This document shows positions 1 to 8,903 of a stretch of DNA of 13,366 nt, piece after piece (within the stretch, counting starts at the first letter, position 1; every line of letters starts with the position of its first letter). Source of the stretch: Pseudomonadota bacterium (GTDB lineage Bacteria; Myxococcota_A; Polyangia; Polyangiales; Polyangiaceae); assembly GCA_023398955.1 (NCBI GenBank), contig JAEWRL010000179.1, forward strand, positions 1 to 13,366, in the 5' to 3' direction. The notes under the pieces were generated by a model that ran no database searches, was not told the origin of the DNA, and saw only the letters and a program-made list of their open reading frames with translations. The translations under genes were made by a program, and so were the position numbers.

Positions 1-231
1 AAATGCACTTCAAAAGTAATCGTTCAAAGCGAGACCTGGTATCTACGGCCGAGCCGTACCATGACGTTTCTCGGCGCAAAAGTGCAGTTGACGCAATGCG
101 TCGATCAACTTGGGGGGCACGGGCACGTTTACGGAAGAGCCAACCGCATTCAGGGACAGGCCCTAACCCGCAGGCGTCGTCGCGCTCGATGGAGAACACG
201 CCGTGACGCGCCGGCTGCACCGTATCGCCCT
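1..231. other. Left-edge stretch with no supported gene
   Basis: Short open frames cross this stretch (one runs from base 1 into the neighbouring gene), but none has a recognisable domain or a convincing ribosome binding site. The most notable structure is a perfect 13-base odd palindrome, GACGCAATGCGTC, at 90-102, flanked by TT and by GATCAA. It could be a small operator, or chance. The region also holds a short G-rich run followed by GGGCACGGGCACG at about 112-126. I see no tRNA and no convincing terminator for the gene that ends at 232. Confidence 0.4.
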
Positions 232-780
232 CTAGCCGAGCAGACACTTGTTCAGCCCCGTACCATCGGGCACACAGCGCGGCACGGAACCAGCGGGGTT
301 CGGGCAGGCGGAGCAGCTCAGCACCTCGACACAGATGTTGCATGATGCCGCCGGCGCCCCGCCGACGGGAGTCCAACAGCCGTCGCGAGCGGTCAGCGCG
401 CGTGGGATCGCTTCGGGACAGCTACAACAAATGCTCTCGTCGACGGCGAGCAGGCAGTCGGCGTCGGAGACGCATTCGCTCGCGAACGCGCAACCGTCGC
501 CTGAATCCTCCGCGAGCCGGCTCCAGGCTGCCCCCGAGAGCGGGTAGCTGCAGCTGAGGCCATGACAGGCCTCGGCACCTGGGCAGGTGGTCACATCAGG
601 CGGGCGCAGGGGGTCCTGCAAACATGGATCGGATGCGAGGGCATCACTTCGCACTGCCTCGGGCTCTGAGCAGCACACATCGGCGCGCCGCACGACGGCG
701 CAGGAATGTTGCCCTTCCTCGGAGCCGCAGGCGAGCGCGGCGACCGCAGTGACAAATGGAAGTAAGGCGAGTGAGCGCAT
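232..780 (-). CDS. Cys-rich putative lipoprotein of unknown function
   Basis: 182 residues. The N-terminus has one Arg, then a hydrophobic stretch (about residues 4-17) ending in AALAC-GS. This looks like a signal peptidase II lipobox, with C18 as the lipidated Cys; Ala instead of Leu at -3 makes the match imperfect. The mature part has 20 further Cys, including pairs such as VCC and ICCSC, enough for about ten disulfides, so an exported, compact, disulfide-knotted protein is likely. The central pattern CVSDADC...ICCSCPEA resembles short Cys-rich repeats common in secreted proteins of Myxococcota; that comparison is from memory. No enzyme motif is visible. The start is the only ATG that gives a signal peptide, and no strong Shine-Dalgarno precedes it. 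The gene is in the same direction as the transglutaminase-like pair, 164 bp downstream of it, so co-transcription is possible but not shown. The family is not recognised. Confidence 0.72.
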   Translation of the reverse strand: MRSLALLPFVTAVAALACGSEEGQHSCAVVRRADVCCSEPEAVRSDALASDPCLQDPLRPPDVTTCPGAEACHGLSCSYPLSGAAWSRLAEDSGDGCAFASECVSDADCLLAVDESICCSCPEAIPRALTARDGCWTPVGGAPAASCNICVEVLSCSACPNPAGSVPRCVPDGTGLNKCLLG

Positions 781-908
781 GGGGAGTGCGAGCCTTTATC
801 AGGTTCCGCTCCGAAGCAATCGCAATGTGAGCAGCTCGGTCGAGGCGGCGTGCCGAGCGCTCATCGGCGGAGCAGGGGGGAGGTAGGGGTAGACCTCGGC
901 TGGAGCTT

Positions 909-924
909 GGCGCAGAAAGGCGCC
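909..924 (-). terminator. Small hairpin just after the DUF3857 operon
   Basis: GGCGC and GCGCC arms (5 bp) enclose a 6-base loop about 20 bases past the stop codon at 945. No T-tract follows on the minus strand, so termination is a guess from position only. A second inverted repeat, GCTCGG/CCGAGC with a 13-base loop, lies at 834-858. Confidence 0.25.
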
Positions 925-944
925 CGGATGGATGGCGCGCGATG

Positions 945-3900
945 TTAGCGTGCCGCTGCAAGCTGAATGGAAGCGCTGAGCGCAAGGCTGCCTTCCCGCG
1001 CGAATTTGGCGAACCGCGGATACTCCGGGGGCGGAATCCGCTCTGCGGGAATGGTCACTCGACGCGACAGGATCAGCGAACCTTCCTGGATGCGGTCCCG
1101 GATACGGACGGAACGGCCGTCGAGCTCGATGAGCGACGCCTTGGGAACCCTCGCCGTGTACCCGGCGGGAAGACGAATCTTCAGCTCCAGGCGCTCCCGA
1201 ATTGGTGCCCCGATGAGCAGGGGAGTCTGTCGCTCGTTGGTGGAGGCGAGCTTGCTTAGGGGGGGCATGAAGGGGGCCGCGAAGCGCAGCCCGCGACCGG
1301 TCTTCTGTGCGAACCTCGGTATGGTCACGCTGACAATCAACACGAGCGGCCTACTCACGTCTTCGAGGTGGCGTACCTCGTGCTTCTGAATCGTTGCCCC
1401 CGCGATCTTGTTCCCTACCAGGCCCGACTCGAGGGCGCTGCGCCAACGGGTGGTGGGAAGGTACTCCAGGGCGCCGCGGAGTTGTATGGCCGTTGCCCCG
1501 CTGAAGGTGAATCTCAGTGTGCCCTGGGCATCCCCGGAAGCGTCCAGCGTCAACTCGCCGTCGTAGAGCGTTTCGTCCTTGCCCGCGCCCGGGGGAACAC
1601 GGGTTTCTCCGCTGCCACTCACAGCAAGTGTCCGAGCGTGGGCCCCGCGGAGCCATGGGGGCAGATATCCGAAGGGCAAATACTTGTCTGCCTGCTCGCC
1701 AGTGCCCAAGGTGAGCCATGTGGCGTCGGCGCCGCGAAGCACCTGCAAAAGCGGAGTGCTGAACTGCTCGGCCCTCGAGATCGGTCCAGTAGGCGGAGCG
1801 CTGAGGGTGCTGCGCGCGAGCGCATACTGCACCGGGATGCCTGCAGCGCGACACAGCAGCTCGAAGCCCTGCCAGCGGTTTCCTTGCTTCGAGACCAGGA
1901 CGCGTCGACCGTCATTCTCGTCACCAGGTTGAACGTTCTCGAGAACCCACCGGTAGAGCGTCTCTGCGGCCCTCCGCGACTCCCCGCGCGGTACTCCGTC
2001 CAGAACACGGCGCGTGATCCGTTCAATCCTTGGATCAAGAGGGACGAGGGACACTACCTGGCCCGAGATCCGACGTAGCCTCCGCTCGAGCGTGACACCC
2101 CAGCCCACGCGGACGCTTGGAAGGACCTCGAGCAGGGGCGCCCCAAAGGGCTCGGCAGAAGCACTCGGGCTCTGATCCACCCTCCAGCGGTGAACCGTGA
2201 CACCAGGTGGGCGCTCCACCAGGGGCGCGGGGACATTGCCCTGTGTTTCGATCTGCAAGTCGACGTGTTCGGGGCTAATGACGAGGAACTCGCTGCGCGA
2301 GTATGCGACGTCCTCCTCGCGGAAGAACCAGCGGGGTCCCACGTAGGCCGTGTCCCCATCCGGCCCGCTCAATGATATGACGTGCTCCGTCTCGATATAG
2401 TCGCCAACCTCCAGGTGCGGATAGGTGAGAGTCGGCTTGCCGGCAACGATCTCCGGCTGAAGGATGCGGCCATCCTTCTTGATGACTCGCATGCTGAGGA
2501 CAAGGCCATCGACGGCGTCCTGCTCCGCGAAACGGCGGATTCCTTCGGCGCTCTGGATCCTGACTATCTCGTGCTCCAGCATCCGGCTCGAACCATCGGC
2601 GCGGATCCACAGCGCGGCATAGTCGAGGACCCGGGCTGCGGTTCCCGGCATGTGTTCGTTTCGCTGTTCATAGGCACGGATTACCTCTTCGGAGCTGAGG
2701 CGATAGGGTTCGAGCTCACTCATTCCCTCCTCGAGATCCAGCGCTTTCTCGAGCGGTTCCGAGGGTGCCCCATTCGCGACGGCGTCCACGAGGGCGTGAA
2801 GCAACGCATCGGGAGAGCCGCTCGCCAACTGTGCATCTGCCAGGGCGAGCCGCGCTTGGGGGTCGCGCGGCGTCTGCTCGACTGATTCGCGGAGCTGCTC
2901 GAAAGACTCTTGGCGTCGCGCGGCCGCGAGCTCGACGGCTTGGATCCGCTGCTCCAGGGACTTGGACTGGGGGCGGCGCTTCTTCAACCTTTCTAGCTCA
3001 GCTAGTGCGACGTCATAGTGACCTCGGACGACGGCCCGACGGAAGCGGATCTCGTTGTCGGGGTCGAGGCGCAACAAACGCTCGACGAGCTGTTCAGCCC
3101 GCTGCGGGTGACCCAAGGCGTCGTGAACCTCGACGGCCGCGCCGAGAACCTCGGGAGCTTCGGGGAATCCTCGCTCCAATGTCAGCACGGCCGATTGATA
3201 CTCCGCGCGCCAACCGAGCTGTTCATAGTTGGAAGCCCGAGCGAGCCCAATGCTCGGAATCTCGTCAAACTCTGCGGCGAGCCTGTCCAACGTCGGCACC
3301 ACCCGACTTCTACCCGCCTGTTCGGCTTCCCAGCTCGCCAGCGCCAGGCGCGCCTCGTACAAGCGGTCATCCTTCTCGACGGCTCGTGTGTGCAGCTCGC
3401 GCACCAGGTCTCGGACCTGGTCCGCTCCGAAAACGGGGTCGTTCCTGGTGAACTGGGCCGACAGCAGCAGCGCCGGACCGGTCGCGGCCTCCACGTTTCG
3501 CACGAATGGCTCAAAGATGACGTTGGCTACGTCCCCCTGTTGTTCCATGTTGGCCAGCATTGCCGCGAAGAGTCGCAGGATTGCGTCGCTTCCCTGGGCT
3601 CGCTCCCCCTCCGACAGCAGGCGACTGATGACATTGGGCTGGCCGCTGATGCGGGGTGCTTCCAGGGCGTACAGGCCGACGGGAGATGCGTGGGTCTGTG
3701 CCCCTAGGGGCACTCCGCTGGCGTCGAGCAGCTGAATGCTGGTTTCTGGGGCAGAAAGGCTGGCGAGGATCCGGTGCTCTCCCGCGCTCAGCTTCATCTG
3801 CACGCCGGCATCATGCACTGAGCCCCAGCGCCGAGGATCCCGATCGAGGACCAGGTGATCGTCCACCCAGACCCGGGTGGCGCCGCTCACGCTGAGGAGC

Positions 3901-4721
3901 ACTTCCCGTGGTTGGGCGAGAGTCGCGAAGGTCTCCGCGTAGAACACTCCGCGGTCCACGTATTCTTTGGCGCGCACGGTGCAACTCGTCGTCTCGGTCT
4001 CGAGTAGACGGGGCGACGACCACGCCCCCGGTTCTGGAGCCCACGTGGCCGGCCATGGCGCGGGACGCTCCGGCGGGTGGTGGCGCAAGATTTCCGCAGC
4101 AGGGCCTAGCCCGAACGGTCCCGCAAGACGCACCTCCAGCGCGCAACCGAGTTCACGCGCGGCGAGGTGCTCCACACGTGGATTGGCGAGCGCCCACTCC
4201 TCCGCGATCCACCAGTGGACGAGCGAGTTCCGGGCGCGCCAGGCGAGCGCCCCTGGTCTCCTAATGGCAGCCAGGACCACCGGTTTCCATCGCTTCCAGA
4301 GTCCCGGTGCGTGGTGCCGCAGAGCGCTGGCCTCGTGGGCGGCGAGCCATGCGACGTAAGGTGCCCGCGGACTCTCCGATGTGCGGGCGCTCCGCACCGC
4401 CCCCAAAAAGTGGTCCGGAGCCTCCCTGAGGCGGCCGTGGAGCTTGGCGTCCAGCCCGAGCGCCACCTGGGCCAGCATGGAGGTTTGGTGGTTCAACGCG
4501 AGAAGTCGACGGCGGGCATCTGCGGCTCTGGTGGGACTGCCGCCGGGCTGCACCAGCTCCGCCGTGAGCCACTCTGCCGTTGTGTCGACGTCCTTCCCCG
4601 AGATTCCGCGCCGACGGAGCTCCTCGAGCGGCGTTGCCGGAGGCGCCGCCGCTGTGCTCGCGCAGGCAGTGAGAAGTAGTAGGGCCGCCAGAAGCAGTGA
4701 TTTGTTCATGCGCTCGCTCAT
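945..4721 (-). CDS. TPR/DUF3857/transglutaminase-like lipoprotein, catalytic triad lost
   Basis: 1258 residues. The N-terminus MSERMNKSLLLAALLLLTAC-AS is a clear lipoprotein signal (lipobox LTAC), so the protein is probably anchored in a membrane and faces the periplasm or cell surface. Approximate order: helical N-terminal part; a beta-sandwich, galactose-binding-like region at 200-340; TPR-type helical repeats at 430-650; a DUF3857-like domain at 695-830; a transglutaminase-like core at 900-1010; a C-terminal beta-rich region. In the core, the helix with C957-RAAGIP is recognisable. However, the place of the nucleophile GDCKDK in the upstream paralogue reads KQGNRWQ (945-951), with no Cys. 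The His position (FDHV in the paralogue) reads FSTP with T989, and the Asp position (YLDGT) reads WLTLGT. All three catalytic residues are therefore absent and this is predicted to be a pseudoenzyme. The start is fixed by GGAGG five bases upstream and by the upstream gene's stop touching the ATG. Substrate and role are unknown. Confidence 0.92.
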   Translation of the reverse strand: MSERMNKSLLLAALLLLTACASTAAAPPATPLEELRRRGISGKDVDTTAEWLTAELVQPGGSPTRAADARRRLLALNHQTSMLAQVALGLDAKLHGRLREAPDHFLGAVRSARTSESPRAPYVAWLAAHEASALRHHAPGLWKRWKPVVLAAIRRPGALAWRARNSLVHWWIAEEWALANPRVEHLAARELGCALEVRLAGPFGLGPAAEILRHHPPERPAPWPATWAPEPGAWSSPRLLETETTSCTVRAKEYVDRGVFYAETFATLAQPREVLLSVSGATRVWVDDHLVLDRDPRRWGSVHDAGVQMKLSAGEHRILASLSAPETSIQLLDASGVPLGAQTHASPVGLYALEAPRISGQPNVISRLLSEGERAQGSDAILRLFAAMLANMEQQGDVANVIFEPFVRNVEAATGPALLLSAQFTRNDPVFGADQVRDLVRELHTRAVEKDDRLYEARLALASWEAEQAGRSRVVPTLDRLAAEFDEIPSIGLARASNYEQLGWRAEYQSAVLTLERGFPEAPEVLGAAVEVHDALGHPQRAEQLVERLLRLDPDNEIRFRRAVVRGHYDVALAELERLKKRRPQSKSLEQRIQAVELAAARRQESFEQLRESVEQTPRDPQARLALADAQLASGSPDALLHALVDAVANGAPSEPLEKALDLEEGMSELEPYRLSSEEVIRAYEQRNEHMPGTAARVLDYAALWIRADGSSRMLEHEIVRIQSAEGIRRFAEQDAVDGLVLSMRVIKKDGRILQPEIVAGKPTLTYPHLEVGDYIETEHVISLSGPDGDTAYVGPRWFFREEDVAYSRSEFLVISPEHVDLQIETQGNVPAPLVERPPGVTVHRWRVDQSPSASAEPFGAPLLEVLPSVRVGWGVTLERRLRRISGQVVSLVPLDPRIERITRRVLDGVPRGESRRAAETLYRWVLENVQPGDENDGRRVLVSKQGNRWQGFELLCRAAGIPVQYALARSTLSAPPTGPISRAEQFSTPLLQVLRGADATWLTLGTGEQADKYLPFGYLPPWLRGAHARTLAVSGSGETRVPPGAGKDETLYDGELTLDASGDAQGTLRFTFSGATAIQLRGALEYLPTTRWRSALESGLVGNKIAGATIQKHEVRHLEDVSRPLVLIVSVTIPRFAQKTGRGLRFAAPFMPPLSKLASTNERQTPLLIGAPIRERLELKIRLPAGYTARVPKASLIELDGRSVRIRDRIQEGSLILSRRVTIPAERIPPPEYPRFAKFAREGSLALSASIQLAAAR

Positions 4722-7700
4722 CTAGTCCTCCAAAACCAACCGTTGGCTGAAGGCGTCGTCCACGGCGGCGCAGAACTGCCGGAACTGCGCGTACTCAGCG
4801 GCGGGGACGGTTCGCTTCTCGAGCGCCAGCTCTGCTTTCACGGTGATGCGGCCCTGGGCTTCGGTGAACTCCAATGCATATCGCCCGAACTCGGAGCGGC
4901 CCTCGGAGGACTGGAGAGCCTCACTCAACCGCATTCCAGGTGGTACTACGAGCGAAAAGGTCTCCTGGATGCGCGGTACTCCAAGGAGGCGCACGCCGAG
5001 GCGCCGTTCCGAAAGAGACGCGAAGGTAGGTGTCAGGCGGATGCTCGGCGTGACCTCCATGCTGAGGAATCGTCCGTCACGGCGGGCGAACCGTTTGGAG
5101 GTGCCTCGAGCCCGAAGTGTAACAGGCGCTTCGATGTCGTCGAGACCGCTGAAGGAGAGGGCTGCCGGACCAGGTTCAAGCGCAAATCCCGGCCACTCGT
5201 TGGCGAGGGTATCCGTGAGACGCTCGCGTCTGATCGCCTCGGTCGCGTAGCGGCGCCGCCACTCGCTTGCTGGGGTCCCTCGCACATCGTAGTCGACCTC
5301 GAGGCTCGCCGCGCCGTCAGCTCGCACGGACGCCGAGGCATGGCGCCGCACCACGCTTGGCTCCTTGGAGTCGATGGGTAACTCGACCAGCTTCGACTCG
5401 CCTCGGTTCACGAGCAGTCCGAGCGCGCCTTGGTCCATCTCTGGCAGTTCCAGCGTCCCGGTGTGCTCGGCCGTGCCGTCGAGGTACAGGTCGAGGGAAG
5501 GCACATAGACGATCACATGATCGAAGGGCTCCAAGCTAGGAATGCGTGAGGGAAAGCCACCGCGCATCTGGGAGCGAACGATGACCGGCGTCGACTCGAC
5601 GCCCACCTCTGCCAGCAACGCAACGATGGCCGTTGCCTTATCCTTGCAGTCGCCCCAGCCACGCGCGATCGTGAGAACGCTGCGACGCGGCTTGTATCCG
5701 TAAACCCCGAACTCGAGGGCGACGTAGCGGGTGTTCTCCACGACCCAGCCGTAAATGGCCCTGACCTTGTCCAGGTCGTTCACGGCGTCGTTCGTGAGCT
5801 GGTGGGCGAGCCGCCTGGTCTCGGCATCGAGCTCGAACTGGTCCTTGATGAGTCCCCAGTACCATTCGCCAAGGGCGCGCCAGCTCTTGTATGTCGAGAC
5901 ATGGATGAAACCGAGCACTTCTGGCCACGGTGGCATGTGGGGCTCGGGCGCTACCGAAGGCACCGCTTTGGCGAAGAACCGTCTGACTCTCCTCCGCTCC
6001 TCTATCCGTTCCTCGCGCTCGACGCCATCGAGCTGCACGTCCACGTTGACTTGGCGTGGTTCAGGCGTGATGAGGACGTACTCGGCGTTCGCGACGGGTT
6101 CGCCCGACTGCAGGTATACTACTTCGCCAAAATAGTCGGCGAACACGTTGCGCTGCGCGATGTCGTCGACCCGGTACCGAAGCTCCACGACGTCGCCCGG
6201 CTCGAGACGCGGAAACTGCACGTAAAAGGTCCGCGCCGAGGTGTACATGCTGATCTCGGGGCTATTGGCCGCACCTTCGCCGAATTCAATGGCTTCATCC
6301 ACAGTGCCGTTCTCGCGATACACGCGCGCCCCCCGGAGCTGAACGACCTCCCGGTCCGCCTGGTACTGGAACGAGTACTGTCGAGCCATGGCGGCTGCCG
6401 TGTCCGTCAAGGGTTGGAAGACCACCTGCCGGAATCGGCTCGAGAGTCCGTTCTCGAAGACCGTCGTGACGGTAAGGTCGCGCAATGTTCGCCGATTATA
6501 GCCATGCGACGGTGCGTTTCTGTCCGCCAGGAACCGCTCGGCTTTCCACGCATGGGTCTCGTCGCGTTTGGCGGTTGCTGGGGCCAGGTGTTCGACGTAC
6601 TCGCGGACGGCACGATCCTGTGGCCTAATCGCGAGCAGCCTCTGAAGCAGCTCAACCTGCTCGTCGCGGTGGCCGAGCTCCCCTTGAAGGTCGGCCAAGG
6701 CGCGCAGGGTGCCGACGTCCTCTGGAGCAAGCTCCAGAGCTCGGTGCAACGCTTGTGCAGCCTGCCTTGGTTTGCCAAGGGAGCGATGCAGGCGGCTCGC
6801 GAAGCCCAGGGCCCAAAGGCTGTCGGGACTCGTGTCGAGCAGTCGTTTCAACCATCGCTCGGCTAGGGCCCCGTCATGACGGGTCGCCGCGAGCTCGGCT
6901 TGCGCGGCGAGATAAGCTGTATCGTCGAAACGTAGAGCTGCATAGCGTGCCTCGGCTTCCGCGGCTTCGACCGTCCGCGCCAGCTTTCGGAGCTGCGAGG
7001 CGTACAGGCTGAGGAGGCCGACGCTGTTCGGATGGCGCGAGAGGGCCGCTCGCAGCTCGCTCAGAGCGGTCCGATGCAGCTCGACCTCGTTGTAGAGCGC
7101 GACCATGCCTTCGACGGCCTCCAAGCGATCTGGAGCCAGGGCGCGAACGCGACGATAGATTTCGAGCGCCTCGCGCCAGCGCGGGCTCTGCCGCAGGAGG
7201 TGGGCCCGGGCGAGGAGCAGGTCCGCATCGTCCCCGGCGTTCGCGCCAACGAACTCGACTGCCTTCTCGAGCCAGCGATGCGCTGCATTCTGGTCTTCCG
7301 CAAGGCGGGCGGCCAGGAGCAGCCGCTCCTTGCTGGGAGTCTTCTCGGCCGCTCTGGTCGCGAGATCACGAGCCTGATGGCGCACCACGTCGTCCGAACC
7401 CGTCTCCACCAAGTACTCGGCGAACGCTTGGAGATTCTCTGCCGTCGGCGTCCGTGCACTGAGGTCCTGGAATCGTTGCAGCGGCCCTCGGATCGCGATG
7501 GGGCGGCCGCTGCTCGGTCGACGCGGTCCGCGCTGCTGGGAGCCGGTTGCTGCTTCCCCGCTAGCCAGCGCAGTGGCGGAGAATCGCACTCTTGCGTCGC
7601 CGTGCCCGTTGACGTCGCGGATTCGGATGGAAACCAGGGGCGTCTTTTCTGCGCCGCACACCTTGAGGGTCAACCGGTTGCGCCCCGGCTCGAGCAAGGC

Positions 7701-8471
7701 AGTGGCGGCGTGTCGATCCAGTTCGTGGGAGCGATAGGCGTCGTCTTCCAGGAGCACCTCTGCGTTCCAATAGAGCCGGAAGGCTCCTCCGATGCCGGCC
7801 CAGATCGATACCGGTCGCTCCTCGGTGTCCGCGGTCTGTGATTCAACGAACGTTGCGAGGTAGGCGCAGACGTTGCTCTCTGGGCGCAACAGGTTGCCAA
7901 GGCCAACCCATCCAGAGGGGAAGGCGTCGGGTACCGGGCGCCACCTCACCAGCCGTTCCTTGCCGGAGAACGCACGCCCCGGGATGATGGGTTCAGAGAG
8001 GGCGTGTTCCGGCTCGAACTGCTGTGTGAATCCCGCCTTTCCCTCGTTGTCGAATGGCCCGACAAGCATCCAGTGCGTGACGAAGCCCAGCTCTCGAATC
8101 ATGCGCCGGGCGGACTCGGTGTCGCCTCGGCGTTGTCGTGCGAAAGCCGTCAAGATCCTCGCATACTCCCGCGCCAAGGGGTCGATTGCCGGGTCATTGG
8201 CCGCTTGCACAAGCGTCTGTTCGACATGCAGAGGGTTGGCGCGATCCCACGTGTGCCAGATCCTACGAATGGCGGTGTAGGTCTCCGGACCCCGAGCGTC
8301 GCGCAACAACGCGCGGGCGCGGATCAGCTCCGGATGAAGCCATCCCTCCACCGCTGTCGCTCGTGTCGGACTCATGAGCACAAACGCTGCGAGTACGAGG
8401 GCGACGAAGCTCGAGCTGCCGGCGCGAGCCGCGCGTGCAGCCGGAGCCGACGCAGGCTTGGAAGCTGGCAT
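4722..8471 (-). CDS. Secreted TPR/DUF3857/transglutaminase-like protein with intact triad
   Basis: 1249 residues from the ATG chosen here. A Sec-type signal follows: Arg-rich n-region, hydrophobic FVALVLAAFVLM, probable cleavage near RATA-VEG. Approximate order: a beta-sandwich domain with a WMLVGPFDN motif at 130-290; TPR-type repeats at 425-620; DUF3857 at 665-815; a transglutaminase-like core at 905-1000; a C-terminal beta-rich region to 1249. The core keeps all three papain-like residues: C942 in GWGDCKDKA, H985 in FDHVIVYV and D998 in LYLDGTA. An active hydrolase or acyl-transferase on peptide amides is therefore plausible; which reaction it catalyses is not known. The frame is open upstream to an ATG at 8666, but the extra 65 residues are Arg/Pro/Cys-rich with no domain, and the signal peptide begins right after 8471. 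GGGGAG lies only one base before this ATG, which is poor spacing, so the start is likely but not certain. It is the first gene of a coupled pair with the lipoprotein downstream. Confidence 0.92.
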   Translation of the reverse strand: MPASKPASAPAARAARAGSSSFVALVLAAFVLMSPTRATAVEGWLHPELIRARALLRDARGPETYTAIRRIWHTWDRANPLHVEQTLVQAANDPAIDPLAREYARILTAFARQRRGDTESARRMIRELGFVTHWMLVGPFDNEGKAGFTQQFEPEHALSEPIIPGRAFSGKERLVRWRPVPDAFPSGWVGLGNLLRPESNVCAYLATFVESQTADTEERPVSIWAGIGGAFRLYWNAEVLLEDDAYRSHELDRHAATALLEPGRNRLTLKVCGAEKTPLVSIRIRDVNGHGDARVRFSATALASGEAATGSQQRGPRRPSSGRPIAIRGPLQRFQDLSARTPTAENLQAFAEYLVETGSDDVVRHQARDLATRAAEKTPSKERLLLAARLAEDQNAAHRWLEKAVEFVGANAGDDADLLLARAHLLRQSPRWREALEIYRRVRALAPDRLEAVEGMVALYNEVELHRTALSELRAALSRHPNSVGLLSLYASQLRKLARTVEAAEAEARYAALRFDDTAYLAAQAELAATRHDGALAERWLKRLLDTSPDSLWALGFASRLHRSLGKPRQAAQALHRALELAPEDVGTLRALADLQGELGHRDEQVELLQRLLAIRPQDRAVREYVEHLAPATAKRDETHAWKAERFLADRNAPSHGYNRRTLRDLTVTTVFENGLSSRFRQVVFQPLTDTAAAMARQYSFQYQADREVVQLRGARVYRENGTVDEAIEFGEGAANSPEISMYTSARTFYVQFPRLEPGDVVELRYRVDDIAQRNVFADYFGEVVYLQSGEPVANAEYVLITPEPRQVNVDVQLDGVEREERIEERRRVRRFFAKAVPSVAPEPHMPPWPEVLGFIHVSTYKSWRALGEWYWGLIKDQFELDAETRRLAHQLTNDAVNDLDKVRAIYGWVVENTRYVALEFGVYGYKPRRSVLTIARGWGDCKDKATAIVALLAEVGVESTPVIVRSQMRGGFPSRIPSLEPFDHVIVYVPSLDLYLDGTAEHTGTLELPEMDQGALGLLVNRGESKLVELPIDSKEPSVVRRHASASVRADGAASLEVDYDVRGTPASEWRRRYATEAIRRERLTDTLANEWPGFALEPGPAALSFSGLDDIEAPVTLRARGTSKRFARRDGRFLSMEVTPSIRLTPTFASLSERRLGVRLLGVPRIQETFSLVVPPGMRLSEALQSSEGRSEFGRYALEFTEAQGRITVKAELALEKRTVPAAEYAQFRQFCAAVDDAFSQRLVLED
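4727..4731 (-). promoter_or_regulatory. Ribosome binding site overlapping the upstream gene's end (translational coupling)
   Basis: On the minus strand the sequence reads GGAGGACTAGATG. The Shine-Dalgarno GGAGG lies inside the last codons of the upstream gene, whose TAG is followed directly by the ATG of the lipoprotein gene. Five bases separate GGAGG from the start. This fixes the start at 4721 and suggests that the two paralogues are translated in a coupled, near-stoichiometric way. Confidence 0.8.
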
Positions 8472-8903
8472 GCTCCCCGCACAGGGCGTGCTGGAAGGTT
8501 CGGCTCCTGTTTCGGGCAGCGGGCACGGTCGTGATTTGTGGGTTCGCCGTCGGCAGAGATTCTTCACGGTGCTTCGTAAGCCCCTTCGAATGAGGAGAGT
8601 CGGACGCCAGCAGTTTCCGGGTCGAGGCATTCTAGCGTGTTCGACTCGCGGCTCAGGGTTCCACAATGCGGCAGTCGTCGAATGGTCTGGCCGTCCGGTC
8701 TCGTTGCCCTGCTTGGGTGTTTGGGCGTCCCGGAGCCTTTGGCACTATTCATTCTCGGCCCGTCGCCGTTGGAGCTGGGTGTCTGCGGGGCACTGAGAAC
8801 CTCGGGTCCGGTGCCCTGGTGCGCGCTCGACGCGACCTGAAAATCGCATGTTGGGTTCTGCTGCGCTTGCTGGCTTGGTAACGGTCGGATAGAAGGAGAT
8901 GGC
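8472..8903. other. Divergent intergenic region between the secreted pair and the mgl operon
   Basis: 432 bp lie between the start of the minus-strand transglutaminase-like operon and the first plus-strand small ORF. Open frames exist on both strands but none shows a domain, a good ribosome binding site or a protein-like composition. Promoters for both transcription units should be here. The only motif I can point to for the minus strand is TAGAAT at 8629-8634. The mgl direction has no box that I would defend. Confidence 0.6.
8629..8634 (-). promoter_or_regulatory. Possible -10 box for the transglutaminase-like operon
   Basis: Read on the minus strand the hexamer is TAGAAT, one mismatch from TATAAT, and it lies about 160 bases before the chosen start at 8471. 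No good -35 TTGACA-like hexamer stands 16-18 bases further upstream (the sequence there is near CCTGAG). This is a weak guess from one box only. Confidence 0.2.

Noticed and set aside
61..345. 94-codon plus-strand frame running into the Cys-rich lipoprotein gene from the left edge.
   Set aside because: It is Arg-rich without a domain or ribosome binding site and overlaps the better supported minus-strand gene.
8472..8666. N-terminal extension of the transglutaminase-like protein to the ATG at 8666.
   Set aside because: The extra 65 residues are Arg/Pro/Cys-rich with no domain and would bury the signal peptide; the ATG at 8471 directly precedes a proper Sec signal.
8739..8755. TTGGCAC resembles the -24 half of a sigma-54 promoter in front of the mgl operon.
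   Set aside because: The required GC of the -12 element is absent at the correct distance (the sequence there is ATTCT).
8637..8881. Two short plus-strand frames of about 70 codons upstream of the mgl operon.
   Set aside because: There is no ribosome binding site, no domain, and rare-looking composition (many Trp, Cys and Pro). They are likely chance frames in a promoter region.
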